Shown in pieces: positions 1 to 9,345 of a DNA stretch of 64,000 bases. The notes under the pieces are model-generated. The model searched no databases. It was not told the origin of the DNA and saw only the letters and a list, made by a program, of their open reading frames with translations. Position numbers and translations under genes: made by a program. Where the stretch lies: assembly GCA_037045685.1 (NCBI GenBank), contig JBAOII010000023.1, positions 372,001 through 436,000 on the forward strand, written 5' to 3'. This stretch comes from Competibacter_A sp037045685. GTDB lineage: Bacteria; Pseudomonadota; Gammaproteobacteria; Competibacterales; Competibacteraceae. How positions within the stretch are numbered: the first letter of the stretch is position 1; each line of letters begins with the position of its first letter.

Positions 1-1005
1 GTGATCTGCTCGTTCCGGCTGGATCCGGACGGCAACGCCTGCTTTCCTTACGCCAGCCCGGCCATCGAGGACTTGTACGGCTTGGGTCCCGATGATCTGG
101 TCGAATCCGCCGCGCCGCTGTGGGCGATGATGCACCCCGACGACCTCGGCCGCATCGACCTGTCCATCGCCGATTCCGCCCGATCCATGACACCCTGGCG
201 GGACGAATTCCGAGTGCGTCACCCAACTAAGGGCGAAATCTGGGTGGAGGGCCACTCCATGCCCGTTCGCGAGCCGGACGGCGGCATACTCTGGCACGGC
301 TACTTGCAGGACATCACCGACCGCAAGCGGGCCGAGGCCGTGGTGCGGGCGGCGCTGGAGGAAAAGGAAGTGCTGCTGCGCGAGGTCCACCATCGGGTCA
401 AGAATAACTTGGCCTCTATCATCGATCTTCTGGAGTTGCAACGCGATGGGGCGACGGAGGCATCGACCGTTTCCCTGCTGACACAACTGAGCCTTCGCAT
501 TCGATCCATGGCGCTGGTCCACGAGATGCTGTATCAGTCCGAGAATATCGGCCGGGTCGATTTTTCCGGCTACCTGCGCGCGCTGGTCGCGCACCTGCGC
601 GACGCCTACGATCCGGGCGGCGCCATCCGGCTCGCCGTGACGGCGCCGGACATCTGGATGGACCTCGATACCGCCATCCCCTGCGGGCTGATCGTGAACG
701 AGCTGGTGACCAACGCCTACAAGTACGCCTTCCCCGCGCATCGGCCCCAGCCGGAGGGCGGCGCTCGGGAAATCGCGGTCGCGGCGAGCGGGGACGGCGC
801 GGCCTACACGCTGACCGTCGCCGACAACGGGGTCGGGTTGCCCGCCGGCCTGGACTGGACCACGACCCGGACCCTGGGGCTGCGGCTGGCCCGGATGTTG
901 GGACAGCACCAGCTCGGCGGCCAGCTCGCGCTGGACGGCATCGGCGGGACCCGCTTCGCGCTGCGATTCGGCGTCCGGCGCCGATCCGGGCGGGAAATCG
1001 CATGA
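1..1005 (+). CDS. PAS sensor histidine kinase, HisKA_2 type (5' end cut by the window)
   Basis: This is the C-terminal part of a sensor kinase. A PAS fold with its PAC tail occupies roughly residues 1-110 (ending near DITDRKRAEAV). A HisKA_2 dimerisation/phosphoacceptor box follows, with EVHHRVKNNL at about residues 128-137 and the likely phospho-His at 131. A HATPase_c domain comes next, with N box NELVTNAYKYAF and G box DNGVGLP. No membrane segment is visible. The reading frame is open at base 1, so the true start probably lies outside the window; the GTG at base 1 need not be the start. The stop overlaps the next start by 4 nt (ATGA), which implies translational coupling to a receiver protein. 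Kinases of this family usually phosphorylate stand-alone receivers. The sensed signal cannot be read from the sequence. Confidence 0.85.
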   Translation: MICSFRLDPDGNACFPYASPAIEDLYGLGPDDLVESAAPLWAMMHPDDLGRIDLSIADSARSMTPWRDEFRVRHPTKGEIWVEGHSMPVREPDGGILWHGYLQDITDRKRAEAVVRAALEEKEVLLREVHHRVKNNLASIIDLLELQRDGATEASTVSLLTQLSLRIRSMALVHEMLYQSENIGRVDFSGYLRALVAHLRDAYDPGGAIRLAVTAPDIWMDLDTAIPCGLIVNELVTNAYKYAFPAHRPQPEGGAREIAVAASGDGAAYTLTVADNGVGLPAGLDWTTTRTLGLRLARMLGQHQLGGQLALDGIGGTRFALRFGVRRRSGREIA

Positions 1006-1524
1006 CCGCGAAAACCGTTCTGATCGTCGAGGACGACGGCATCATCGCCGCCCGACTGCACGATATCCTGACTCGCTGGGGCTATGCCGCGCCCGACCCG
1101 GTGGCTTCCGGCGAAGAGGCGGTGGCCGCCGTGGCGGCGGCGGCACCCGATCTGGTGCTGATGGATATCGAGCTGGCCGGTCAACGACAGCTTCGGCCAC
1201 GAACGGGGCGACGCGGTGCTGAAAGGCGTCGCGGCGATCGCGCGGCAGCGCTTGCGCCACAGCGATATCTTCACCCGCTGGGGCGGCGAGGAATTCATGA
1301 TTCTCGCGACCGAAACGGCGCTGTCGCAAGCCATCGTGCTGGCCGAAACCCTGCGGGCGGCGCTGCGCCAATCCCCTTTTCCGGATGTCGGCCCGGTCAC
1401 GGCCAGCTTCGGGGTGGCCCAGTACCGCCCGGACGAAACCGTGGACCAGTGGCTGAAGCGAGTGGACGATCTGGTGTATCAGGTCAAGCGGGGAGGGCGC
1501 GACCAGATCAGCCATCGGCGGTAG
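1002..1524 (+). pseudogene. Chimeric remnant: receiver N-terminus joined out of frame to a GGDEF C-terminus
   Basis: The first 60 or so codons encode the start of a CheY-like receiver: VLIVEDDG with the acidic pair, and LVLMDIELAG with the phospho-Asp. At about base 1179 this homology stops. Another frame then gives the second half of a diguanylate cyclase, starting VNDSFGHERGD, with the active-site motif RWGGEEF and a tail ending QISHRR. A real receiver would continue for another 60 residues, and a real GGDEF domain would need about 60 more residues upstream. The simplest reading is a deletion that fused two neighbouring signalling genes out of frame. The receiver part is translationally coupled to the kinase before it, so that kinase may have lost its dedicated partner. 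Confidence 0.75.
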
Positions 1525-2067
1525 AGAATGGCAGCCAGACCCGATTTTCGCCTCGTTTGCGCTGAAACCCGGCCCTGGAGGGTATCGCCGGGTCCGCGAT
1601 CGGTGCCGCCCCGAGCCATTCGTGGCAGATGCGCCGAGAACGGCAGCCCTGAAGCCGGTCCAAAGGAAAACCATGTTGGACCGATGGCCCGGCCAAATTA
1701 ACCGGCTTTAAAACCATAATGACTCGTGCGACTCGCCAATGCGCCACAACGCCCGGCCGGACGGAGGCGTTTCATGACGAGCGGACCGCGTTCGCGGGTG
1801 AAGCGAGGTGGCATGATTGCTGCAAAATCACTTGCAAACCGCAGGTACCGGACCATTTTTTGGAGATTCCTGGCACCTTGATCCGGGAAAAAGGTCGGAA
1901 ATTGCTGGAATTCGTCAGCCGCCCCAGCCGTTTCCTGGAGCGGTTTCCCAAACAACTTCAATTAACCAGCCGACGATGGTCCGACCGAAATGATCCTGGA
2001 ACAACATCCGACCGAGCGAGTGGCGCCAGGCCGATCATCGGTGGACGATAGCGAAGGAAAAGCTTTC
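1525..2067 (+). other. Intergenic region, no gene seen
   Basis: No open frame here looks like a protein. One plus-strand frame from 1719 to 2051 is open, but its composition resembles no family and it runs into the next gene. No RNA gene or convincing terminator is apparent. A run rich in purines and A/T near 1855-1965 may hold the promoter of the following c-di-GMP protein. Confidence 0.4.
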
Positions 2068-4518
2068 ATGAATGGCCCGGTGAATGGTCGGGTCCGGGTG
2101 TTGGTGGTCGACGATGACTTCCTGGCGCGATTGCTGATCGGCGACGCCCTGAGAGCGGAAGGTTTTGAGGTGGAAGAGGCGGAAAACGGCGAGATCGCGC
2201 TCGCCGACTTTGCCCGGCGTCCGTTCGATCTGATCTTGCTCGATGTGATGATGCCGGGGTTGGACGGCTTCGCCACCTGCTCGCGGTTGCGCGAATTGCC
2301 GAACGGCAGGCATGCGTCCATCGTGATGGTGACCGCGCTGGACGATTCGTTCGCCATCGAGCAGGCCTACCGCGTCGGCGCCACCGATTTCATCACCAAG
2401 CCCATCAATGCATACATTCTCCTCCATCGGGTGCGCTATATCCTGCGGGCCAGCGCCGCCATCCGGGAACTGGCTTGGCGGGTCGATTTCCAGCGCGTAC
2501 TGATCGAAACCCTGCCGGTGCCGATCGTGGTGGAGGACGCGCGCGGGCGGTGCCTGGTCCGCAATCCCGCCTTTGTCGCCCTGAAGGGAGGGGCGCGAGT
2601 TCGGGTGGACGGCGCCGTTTCGCGCGAACCGGGTTGCGGTGTCCCGAAACCGGCGACCTCCGCCGAGGTGGACGAAAGCCCGGAACCCTGGCGACAGCGG
2701 GTTTACGAAGCCGAGATGCCGGGAGCGGGGGGCGAGCTGAAGTCGGTCGTCGTCCACCAGGCGGCGTTCACCCCGCCGGCAACCGGGGAAGCCGGCGTCA
2801 TCAGCGTCGTGCTCGACATCACCGAACGCAAGGTGATCGAGGAAAACCAGCGGCTGGCGGAGACCGTCTTCCAGACCGCCGCCGACGCGATCATGGTCAC
2901 CGACGCGACCGGCACGATCAAATCGGTCAACCCCGCCTTCACCGCCATCACCGGCTACGGCTCCGACGAGGCGGTTGGCTCGACGCCCCGGCTGCTGAAA
3001 TCCGGGCGTCACGACAGCCATTTTTACCTGGCCTTTTGGCGGAGCTTGCGCGAGGCCGGCAAATGGTCGGGCGAGCTGTGGCAGCGGCGCAAGAACGGCG
3101 AAATTTATCCGGTGTGGGAAACCGTCGCGGCGGTGCGCTCCCCGGAAGGGCGCATCGTCGAGTACGTGGCCTTTTTCAACGACATCACCGCGCGCAAGCG
3201 GGCCGAGCAGGAGATTTTCTACCGCGCCAACTACGATCTCCTGACCGGCTTGCCGAACCGGGGCCTATTGCTCGAACGGCTCGAACAAGCCCTCAAGCAA
3301 GCCCGCCGCTACGGTCGGCAGATGGCGCTGATGTTCGTCGATCTCGACCGGTTCAAGCAGGTCAACGACACGCTCGGGCACAGCGTGGGCGATCGGCTGC
3401 TCTGTCAGGCCGCGACGCGCCTGGGGGCTTGCGTGCGCGATACCGACACCGTGGCCCGCCAGGGCGGCGACGAGTTCGTGCTGGTGCTGCCGAACATCGC
3501 GGAAGGGGACGACGCCGGCGTCGTCGCGGCCAAAATTATCACCCGCTTGGCGGAACCGTTCGACTTGGGGAGCGACATCGTTCGGGTCGGCGCCAGCGTC
3601 GGCATCGCGCTTTATCCCAGCCACGGAGACAACTCGGAAGATCTGGTGCGCCACGCCGATTTGGCGATGTACCAGGCCAAGCTCGCCGGACGCAACACCT
3701 ATCGGATGTACGAGCCGGCCATGACCGACGAACTCACCCGCCAACTGCTGCTGGAGTCGGATTTGCGGCTCGCCTTGGAGCGGGAAGAGCTGGCGGTCCA
3801 CTTCCAGCCGATCCTGGAAGTCGCCAGCGGGCGGTTGGCGGGCGCCGAGGCGCTGCTGCGGTGGTATCATCCCCAGCGCGGCGCGGTGGCTCCGAGCGAG
3901 TTCCTGCCATTGGCCGAGGAAACGGGCTTGATCCGCGACATCGGCGCCTGGGTGCTGGAGCAAGTTTGCCGGACGCTCGAACAATGGCGCGGCATCGGCC
4001 TGGACTTGCCCGTCGCGATCAACCTGTCGAGCGCGCAAGTTCTGCGCGGCATGTCGGTGGACGCGCTGAAGGGCGTGCTGGAGCGCTATCGTCTGGCGCC
4101 GCAAGCCCTCGTCTTCGAGATCGCCGAAGACGTGTTGCTGGCCGATGGCCCGCACATCCGCCAATGGCTCGAAAATATCCGGCAACTGGGCATCCGGCTG
4201 GACCTCGACGATTTCGGGACGGGCTATTCTTCGCTGTCTTGCCTGAAGCGGTTCCCGATCGACCGGGTCAAGATCGATCTATCGTTCGTGCGCGACATGG
4301 TGCAGGACTCCAACGACAGGTCCTTGGTGGAAGCCATTTTGGCCTTGAGCCGCATCTTGCAACTTGAAGTGGTGGCGGAGGGTGTCGAGACTCGGGAACA
4401 ATTCGATTTGCTGCGCGACTTGGGCTGCGGGTACGCGCAAGGTTTCCTGTTCTCGCCGCCGGTCTCCGCCACGGAATTCGTCGGTGTTGCCCGGCGTCTG
4501 GGGGCGCTCCCGGACTAG
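2068..4518 (+). CDS. Response regulator with REC-PAS-PAS-GGDEF-EAL domains (c-di-GMP turnover)
   Basis: This multidomain protein of about 816 residues makes or breaks cyclic di-GMP. An N-terminal receiver (VLVVDDDF; LILLDVMMPG with the phospho-Asp; a conserved Lys in FITKPIN) is followed by two PAS regions. The second is clear and ends DITARKRAEQE. Next come a diguanylate cyclase domain with an intact GGDEF motif at residues 466-470 and a phosphodiesterase domain with EALLRW at 594-599 plus the DDFGTGYSS segment. Both catalytic motifs are intact, so the protein could be bifunctional. The start was set at the ATG at 2068, which has AAGGA about 8 nt upstream. An in-frame ATG at 1990 would add 26 residues with no family resemblance. 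The input signal and the cognate kinase are unknown. Confidence 0.9.
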   Translation: MNGPVNGRVRVLVVDDDFLARLLIGDALRAEGFEVEEAENGEIALADFARRPFDLILLDVMMPGLDGFATCSRLRELPNGRHASIVMVTALDDSFAIEQAYRVGATDFITKPINAYILLHRVRYILRASAAIRELAWRVDFQRVLIETLPVPIVVEDARGRCLVRNPAFVALKGGARVRVDGAVSREPGCGVPKPATSAEVDESPEPWRQRVYEAEMPGAGGELKSVVVHQAAFTPPATGEAGVISVVLDITERKVIEENQRLAETVFQTAADAIMVTDATGTIKSVNPAFTAITGYGSDEAVGSTPRLLKSGRHDSHFYLAFWRSLREAGKWSGELWQRRKNGEIYPVWETVAAVRSPEGRIVEYVAFFNDITARKRAEQEIFYRANYDLLTGLPNRGLLLERLEQALKQARRYGRQMALMFVDLDRFKQVNDTLGHSVGDRLLCQAATRLGACVRDTDTVARQGGDEFVLVLPNIAEGDDAGVVAAKIITRLAEPFDLGSDIVRVGASVGIALYPSHGDNSEDLVRHADLAMYQAKLAGRNTYRMYEPAMTDELTRQLLLESDLRLALEREELAVHFQPILEVASGRLAGAEALLRWYHPQRGAVAPSEFLPLAEETGLIRDIGAWVLEQVCRTLEQWRGIGLDLPVAINLSSAQVLRGMSVDALKGVLERYRLAPQALVFEIAEDVLLADGPHIRQWLENIRQLGIRLDLDDFGTGYSSLSCLKRFPIDRVKIDLSFVRDMVQDSNDRSLVEAILALSRILQLEVVAEGVETREQFDLLRDLGCGYAQGFLFSPPVSATEFVGVARRLGALPD

Positions 4519-4542
4519 CCGCCAGCCCGTTTTGCCTCGGCC

Positions 4543-7500
4543 ATGAGCGTCGCCGTCGTCGCCGAAAAGCCCGCCGTCGCCCGCGACATCGCCAAGGTGC
4601 TGGGCGCCCGCCAGCGCGGCGAGGGCTATCTGCACGGCAACGGCTACGTGGTGACCTGGGCCATCGGCCATCTGGTGCGCTTGGCCGAACCCCACGAAGT
4701 CAATTCCGACTGGAAACGCTGGCGGCGCGATCTGTTGCCGATGCTGCCCGAGCGTTGGCCGCTGATCGTCGGCGACCACACCCGCGCGCAGTTCGAGGCG
4801 GTTTGCCGCATTCTCAACGATGACGCCATCGAGCGGATCGTCTGCGCCACCGACGCCGGCCGCGAGGGCGAGCTGATCTTCCGCTATCTGTACGAAGCCG
4901 CCGGCTGCCGCAAGCCGTTCAGCCGGCTGTGGATTTCCTCGCTGACCCCGGATGCCATCCGCCAGGGCTTCCAAAAGCTGCGCGACGGGCGGGAGTTCGA
5001 TCCGCTGGCCGCCGCCGCCCGAGGCCGCAGTCAGGCCGACTGGCTGGTCGGCATGAACCTGTCGCGGGCCTACACCTTGGCTTGCGGCACGTTCGGCGAC
5101 GACGTGCTCTCGGTCGGTCGGGTGCAGACCCCGACGCTGGCCATGGTGGTGGAGCGGGAGCTGGCGATCCGCGCCTTCGTCCCGGAGGATTACCGGGAAG
5201 TGGTGGCGACTTTTGCGCCGCTTTGCCCCCCGCTCCCCTCGGGAGAGGGGTCGGGGGTGAGGGCCGAGGGTGGCGGGGAACCGGAACCGAACGATGCCGC
5301 CACGCGCTATCGAGGCGTCTGGTTTCGCGGCGAAAGGCCCGAAGCGAAAGCCAAGCGCCTGCCCGCCGACGGCGAGGAAGCCGCCCGCATCGTCGCCCGC
5401 GCCCGGCGGGGGCGGGCCGCCGTCGAATCCCGCGCCGCCGAAACCCGCCGCGCGCCGCCGCCGTTGCTGTACGACCTGACCGAGCTACAGCGCCACGCCA
5501 ACCGGCTGTACGGCTTCAGCGCGCAGATGACGCTCGACACCGCCCAGAAGCTCTACGAACAGCACAAGCTGATCAGTTATCCCCGCACCGACAGCCGCCA
5601 TCTCTCCAGTGCGGTGGCGGGAACTCTCGGGGCGGTGGTGGCCGCTATCGCTGAACCCTATCGAGATGGGTTGGCGCCCGGCGCCGGCCAGCGACCGCTG
5701 GGGACGCGCTTCGTGGACGACGGCAAGGTGACCGACCACCACGCCATCATTCCCACGCCGCTCCAAGCTCGCGCCGCGCTGGCGGCGGACGAGCGGAAAA
5801 TTTACGATCTGGTTTGCCGCCGCTTGCTGATGGCCTGGCACGACGATCACGTCTGGGCCGTCACCACCTTGATCACCGCCATGACCGCCGCGGAAGCCGA
5901 TGGGACGACCGTCATCGACCGCTACCACAGCAGCGGCACGGCCGTGGAGCAGGTCGGCTGGAAAATCCTGGAGGCGAGCGCCGGTCAGCCGAAGGAGAAA
6001 GCCGAGGGGAAGCGCAAGGCCAAGGCATCCCCGGAGTCGTCCGCCGAGGAAGACGCCGATCAAAGCCTGCCGCCGGGCCTGACGCCCGGCCAGCCGCAAC
6101 GGGTGCTGGAAGTCCGCGCCGTCGCCAAACAGACCCGGCCGCCGCCGCGCTTGACCGAGGCGGCCCTGTTGACGGCGATGGAAACCGCCGGGCGGCATCT
6201 GGATGACAAAGAACTGTTGGCCGCGATGAAGGATAGCGGGCTCGGAACCCCGGCGACGCGCGCCGACACCATCGAAACCCTGCTCAAGCGCCAGTATTTG
6301 ACCCGCGACGGCAAGGCGTTGAACGCCACCGAGCGCGGCATCCGCCTGATCCGGGCCGTGCAGCCGCCGATCAAGAGCCCGGCGATGACCGGAGAGTGGG
6401 AGGCGCGCTTGAAGCGGATCCAGCGCGGCGAGGCGGATTTGGACGGTTTCATGGCGGCCATCGGCGGTTACGTGCGCGAGGCGGTGACGCAGGCGTTCGC
6501 GGTGGCGGCGGATAGGGGCAGCCCAACGCCGGTCCCCGCCGCCGAACCGTCGGTGGAGCCAGCCGTTCCCCGCCGCGAGCCGGTGTCGCCGGATCGCCTG
6601 CTGGAACTGTTGCAAACCGTGTTCCGGTTGCCGGGATTTCGGCCCTATCAAGAGCGGGTTTGCCGCGCGGTCACCGAAGGCCGGGACGCGCTGCTGGTGA
6701 TGCCGACCGGAGCCGGCAAATCCTTGTGCTTTCAGTTGCCCGGCATCGCGCGGGCCGGCACGACCCTGGTGGTGTCGCCCCTGATCGCGCTGATGGAGGA
6801 CCAGGTCGCCAAGCTGCGCGAGCTCGGCTTGAACGCCGAGCGCATTCATTCCGGCCGCGACCGGGCGACCTCGCGCCAAGTGTGCGTCGAGTATTTGCAC
6901 GGACGGCTGGATTATCTGTTCATCGCCCCGGAGCGGCTGAGCGTGCCGGGCTTTCCCGAAATGCTGGCCAAGCGCAAACCGGCGCTGATCGCGGTGGACG
7001 AGGCGCATTGCATTTCCCAGTGGGGCCACGATTTCCGCCCGGACTACCGGATGCTGGGCCAGTATCTGCCGCTGCTGCGGCCGGCGCCGGTGATCGCGCT
7101 CACCGCGACCGCGACCGTGCAGGTGCAGGACGATATCGCGCGACAGCTCGACATGGACCAAGCGACGCGCTATATCCACGGCTTTCGCCGGCCCAATCTG
7201 GCGGTCGAGACGGTGGAATTGTCGGTGCCCGACCGCCACGCCGCCGTCCGGCGGATTCTGGCCGATCCGGGCCGGCGGCCGGCCATCGTTTACGCGCCCA
7301 CCCGCAAGGAAACCGAAATTCTCGCCCTGGAACTGGCGGAGGATTTTCCGGCCGCCGCCTATCACGCCGGCCTGGGGACCCCGGAACGCGACCGGGTGCA
7401 AGGGCTGTTCGGCACCGGGGAGCTTTCGGTCATCGTCGCCACCATCGCGTTCGGCATGGGCATCGACAAGCCCGATATCCGAACCGTGATTCACACGGCG

Positions 7501-8346
7501 CTGCCGGGCAGCATCGAAGGCTATTACCAGGAAATCGGCCGGGCCGGACGCGACGGGCAACCGGCCCGCGCCGTTCTGTTCTATTCCTACGCCGATCTTC
7601 GCACCCACGAATGGTTTCACCGGCGCGACTATCCCGATCCGGCGCTGCTGGCGGCGATTTACGCCGCGCTCGGCGCCGGCCCGCAGCCCAAAACGTGGTT
7701 GCGCGATGAGCTGGAAATGGCTCCAGAGGATTTCGACACGGCGTTGGAGAAGCTGCGAATCCACGGTGGCGCCTGGCGGGACGCGGAGGGCAACGTCGGC
7801 CGCGGTGGCGCGGACTGGCTGCGGCCCTACGAACAGCAGCGCGCCCACAAGCTGGCGGAACTGCGGCGGATGCTGGATTTCGCGGATCGGGCGAGCGGTT
7901 GCCGCATGGTGGGGCTGGTGCGCCACTTCGGCGACCGGGACGACGATCAGCCGTGCGGGATTTGCGACGTGTGCGCGCCGGGAGCGGCGGTGGCCCGGCG
8001 CACCCGGCCGCTCAAGCCCGCCGAATCGCAGCTCGTTCTGCAAGTGCTGGAAGCCCTGCGCTGGCGCGAGGGCCAGACCGTCCGCCAGTTGCACGAGCAG
8101 GCGAGCGGCGGCCAGGGCGAACGACGAACCTTCGAACAACTGTTGGAAGCCTTGGCGGGCGCCGGGCTGGTCGAGATCCGGGATGACGCGTTCAGCAAGG
8201 ACGGCAAGGTCATTCCCTTCCGGCGGCTGTTTCTGACCGAAACCGGGCGGAAGGCGGGCATCGGTGAAATCGGGGTGGTGCGGTTGCGCGAGGCGGCGGC
8301 CACGACCGGTTCCGGCCGCAAGCGGGTTCGGCGAAAGGGCGTTTAG
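4543..8346 (+). CDS. DNA topoisomerase III-RecQ helicase fusion
   Basis: The protein has 1267 residues. Residues 1-650 are a type IA topoisomerase III: Toprim start VVAEKPAVARDIA, ATDAGREGELIFR with Asp near 104, and the active-site Tyr346 in SYPRTDS. Residues 670-1267 are a RecQ helicase: Walker A PTGAGKS near 721-727, DEAH box at 819-822 followed by CISQWGHDFR, a helicase C domain ending EIGRAGRDG, and a zinc site (CRMVG...CGICDVC). A winged-helix-like tail follows. RecQ and topoisomerase III act together to decatenate DNA and dissolve joined recombination intermediates (Sgs1-Top3, E. coli RecQ-TopB). Here they are one chain. A palindromic element inside the topoisomerase half adds a Pro/Gly-rich loop near residue 230. 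Residues 480-510 are Lys/Glu/Ala-rich and may also be an inserted loop. A partial copy lies at 10889-12040. Confidence 0.93.
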   Translation: MSVAVVAEKPAVARDIAKVLGARQRGEGYLHGNGYVVTWAIGHLVRLAEPHEVNSDWKRWRRDLLPMLPERWPLIVGDHTRAQFEAVCRILNDDAIERIVCATDAGREGELIFRYLYEAAGCRKPFSRLWISSLTPDAIRQGFQKLRDGREFDPLAAAARGRSQADWLVGMNLSRAYTLACGTFGDDVLSVGRVQTPTLAMVVERELAIRAFVPEDYREVVATFAPLCPPLPSGEGSGVRAEGGGEPEPNDAATRYRGVWFRGERPEAKAKRLPADGEEAARIVARARRGRAAVESRAAETRRAPPPLLYDLTELQRHANRLYGFSAQMTLDTAQKLYEQHKLISYPRTDSRHLSSAVAGTLGAVVAAIAEPYRDGLAPGAGQRPLGTRFVDDGKVTDHHAIIPTPLQARAALAADERKIYDLVCRRLLMAWHDDHVWAVTTLITAMTAAEADGTTVIDRYHSSGTAVEQVGWKILEASAGQPKEKAEGKRKAKASPESSAEEDADQSLPPGLTPGQPQRVLEVRAVAKQTRPPPRLTEAALLTAMETAGRHLDDKELLAAMKDSGLGTPATRADTIETLLKRQYLTRDGKALNATERGIRLIRAVQPPIKSPAMTGEWEARLKRIQRGEADLDGFMAAIGGYVREAVTQAFAVAADRGSPTPVPAAEPSVEPAVPRREPVSPDRLLELLQTVFRLPGFRPYQERVCRAVTEGRDALLVMPTGAGKSLCFQLPGIARAGTTLVVSPLIALMEDQVAKLRELGLNAERIHSGRDRATSRQVCVEYLHGRLDYLFIAPERLSVPGFPEMLAKRKPALIAVDEAHCISQWGHDFRPDYRMLGQYLPLLRPAPVIALTATATVQVQDDIARQLDMDQATRYIHGFRRPNLAVETVELSVPDRHAAVRRILADPGRRPAIVYAPTRKETEILALELAEDFPAAAYHAGLGTPERDRVQGLFGTGELSVIVATIAFGMGIDKPDIRTVIHTALPGSIEGYYQEIGRAGRDGQPARAVLFYSYADLRTHEWFHRRDYPDPALLAAIYAALGAGPQPKTWLRDELEMAPEDFDTALEKLRIHGGAWRDAEGNVGRGGADWLRPYEQQRAHKLAELRRMLDFADRASGCRMVGLVRHFGDRDDDQPCGICDVCAPGAAVARRTRPLKPAESQLVLQVLEALRWREGQTVRQLHEQASGGQGERRTFEQLLEALAGAGLVEIRDDAFSKDGKVIPFRRLFLTETGRKAGIGEIGVVRLREAAATTGSGRKRVRRKGV
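5233..5263. repeat. REP-like palindromic element inside topB-recQ
   Basis: The sequence CTCCCCTCGGGAGAGGGG is a short stem-loop followed by TCGGGGGTGAGGG. It matches the element seen between genes at 17571 and 47237. Here it is read in frame as PLPSGEGSGVRA inside the topoisomerase half, between a segment ending VVATFAP and one starting ATRYRGVWF. It looks like an in-frame insertion of a mobile palindrome into a coding sequence. Confidence 0.75.
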
Positions 8347-8432
8347 ACGGCCCGCTCGCCGGCGATGCCGCCGGGTGGCCCGATCGGGCCGCGCGAGCCT
8401 GGGGCGCGCTTGGCCGGAGGGATCGAATCGCC

Positions 8433-9131
8433 CTATTCGTCGCGGGCTTGGAGGTCATGACGGTCGCTCGGCCGGCGCTGTAGCGCGGCGCGAACCAACG
8501 CGGCCAGAGCGGTGCATTCGAGCGTATCGGCTATTTGCCAGAGCCGCTCGGCGAGCGCGGGATCGCGCTGCCGCAGCTCGGTCATCAGCGTTGCGATCGC
8601 GATCCGGTGAGCGCCGAAGGCTCGGTCGAACCCCTCCAGCAGGGCCGGGGGCAGCTCGGACAAATCTGCGGCGCAGACGGTGCTGGTCGGGCGAAAAGCG
8701 CGCAGAAGCTCCGGGTGCGCCAAGCTTTTGCGCTGGTGGGGGGGCTGCTGCCTCAAAAACTCCGCAAAGCTCTGGTCGGCCTTGGTCGTGTGATTGATGT
8801 ACCACCCCTTGAAAAAATCGAGGATCGACGCGAAGTCGGGAATCTGCTTGAAGGCTTCCATCATGACGATGTTGAGGTGGTCCATCAAATCCAGATGCAG
8901 CGTGCGGTGCCGGTTCAGATCAGGGTACCCTGCGGCGTACATGACGTTTTCCTCGCTCTGAAAGTGAAACGCCGCGTATTTGATCAGCGCCCGCAGGATC
9001 AGGGTCGCCATGTCGGGATCGTGCTGGTAGTCCTCCAACTGGTTGACCATCACCACGAAGGTCTGATGCTCCAGATCGATTTCGTCGATTCCGAGGGTAA
9101 TTCCGGGATTCCAACGCAGGTATTCGGACAT
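8433..9131 (-). CDS. Bacteriohemerythrin-like protein
   Basis: The protein has 232 residues. The N-terminal 135 residues form a hemerythrin fold with iron-ligand motifs in the expected order: DLEHQTF, HFQSEE, HRTLHLDLM and HTTKADQ. A helical C-terminal extension of about 95 residues resembles nothing I recognise. Proteins of this family bind O2 at a di-iron site and serve in oxygen storage, delivery or sensing. The start is the ATG at 9131 (complement), with AGGAG 9 nt upstream. A longer frame continuing upstream lacks family similarity. On the same strand a TACAAT box lies at 9306-9311 in an AT-rich stretch and may be its -10 element, but no good -35 is present. The gene is convergent with the topoisomerase-helicase gene. 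Confidence 0.85.
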   Translation of the reverse strand: MSEYLRWNPGITLGIDEIDLEHQTFVVMVNQLEDYQHDPDMATLILRALIKYAAFHFQSEENVMYAAGYPDLNRHRTLHLDLMDHLNIVMMEAFKQIPDFASILDFFKGWYINHTTKADQSFAEFLRQQPPHQRKSLAHPELLRAFRPTSTVCAADLSELPPALLEGFDRAFGAHRIAIATLMTELRQRDPALAERLWQIADTLECTALAALVRAALQRRPSDRHDLQARDE

Positions 9132-9345
9132 GGGGCGGGTCTCCTGGGGTAGATCGGGCGAATCGGTCTGGCCGAGTATCCGAAAACGTGATCGATAGCG
9201 GACTATGACGGCAAAATGACTCGCTATGCCGAGCTCGGGTCGAAAGCGTCCGGTCGGAAAAACGGGCAAGAACAACATCTGGGCGGCGGTACAAGGTGTC
9301 AACGTATTGTATCACAAAAAAGTCGATTAACCGGAAGAATTAGAA

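Noticed and set aside
1719..2051. Open frame of 110 codons before the c-di-GMP gene
   Set aside because: It has no ribosome site or recognisable sequence and overlaps the next gene in another frame.
5485..8139. Long open frame on the minus strand opposite the topoisomerase-helicase gene
   Set aside because: It is the GC-rich shadow of a strongly conserved coding strand. It is His/Gln/Arg-rich and has no family resemblance, and the same holds for similar frames at 15766-17691, 20850-22790, 54252-56489 and 58721-61258.
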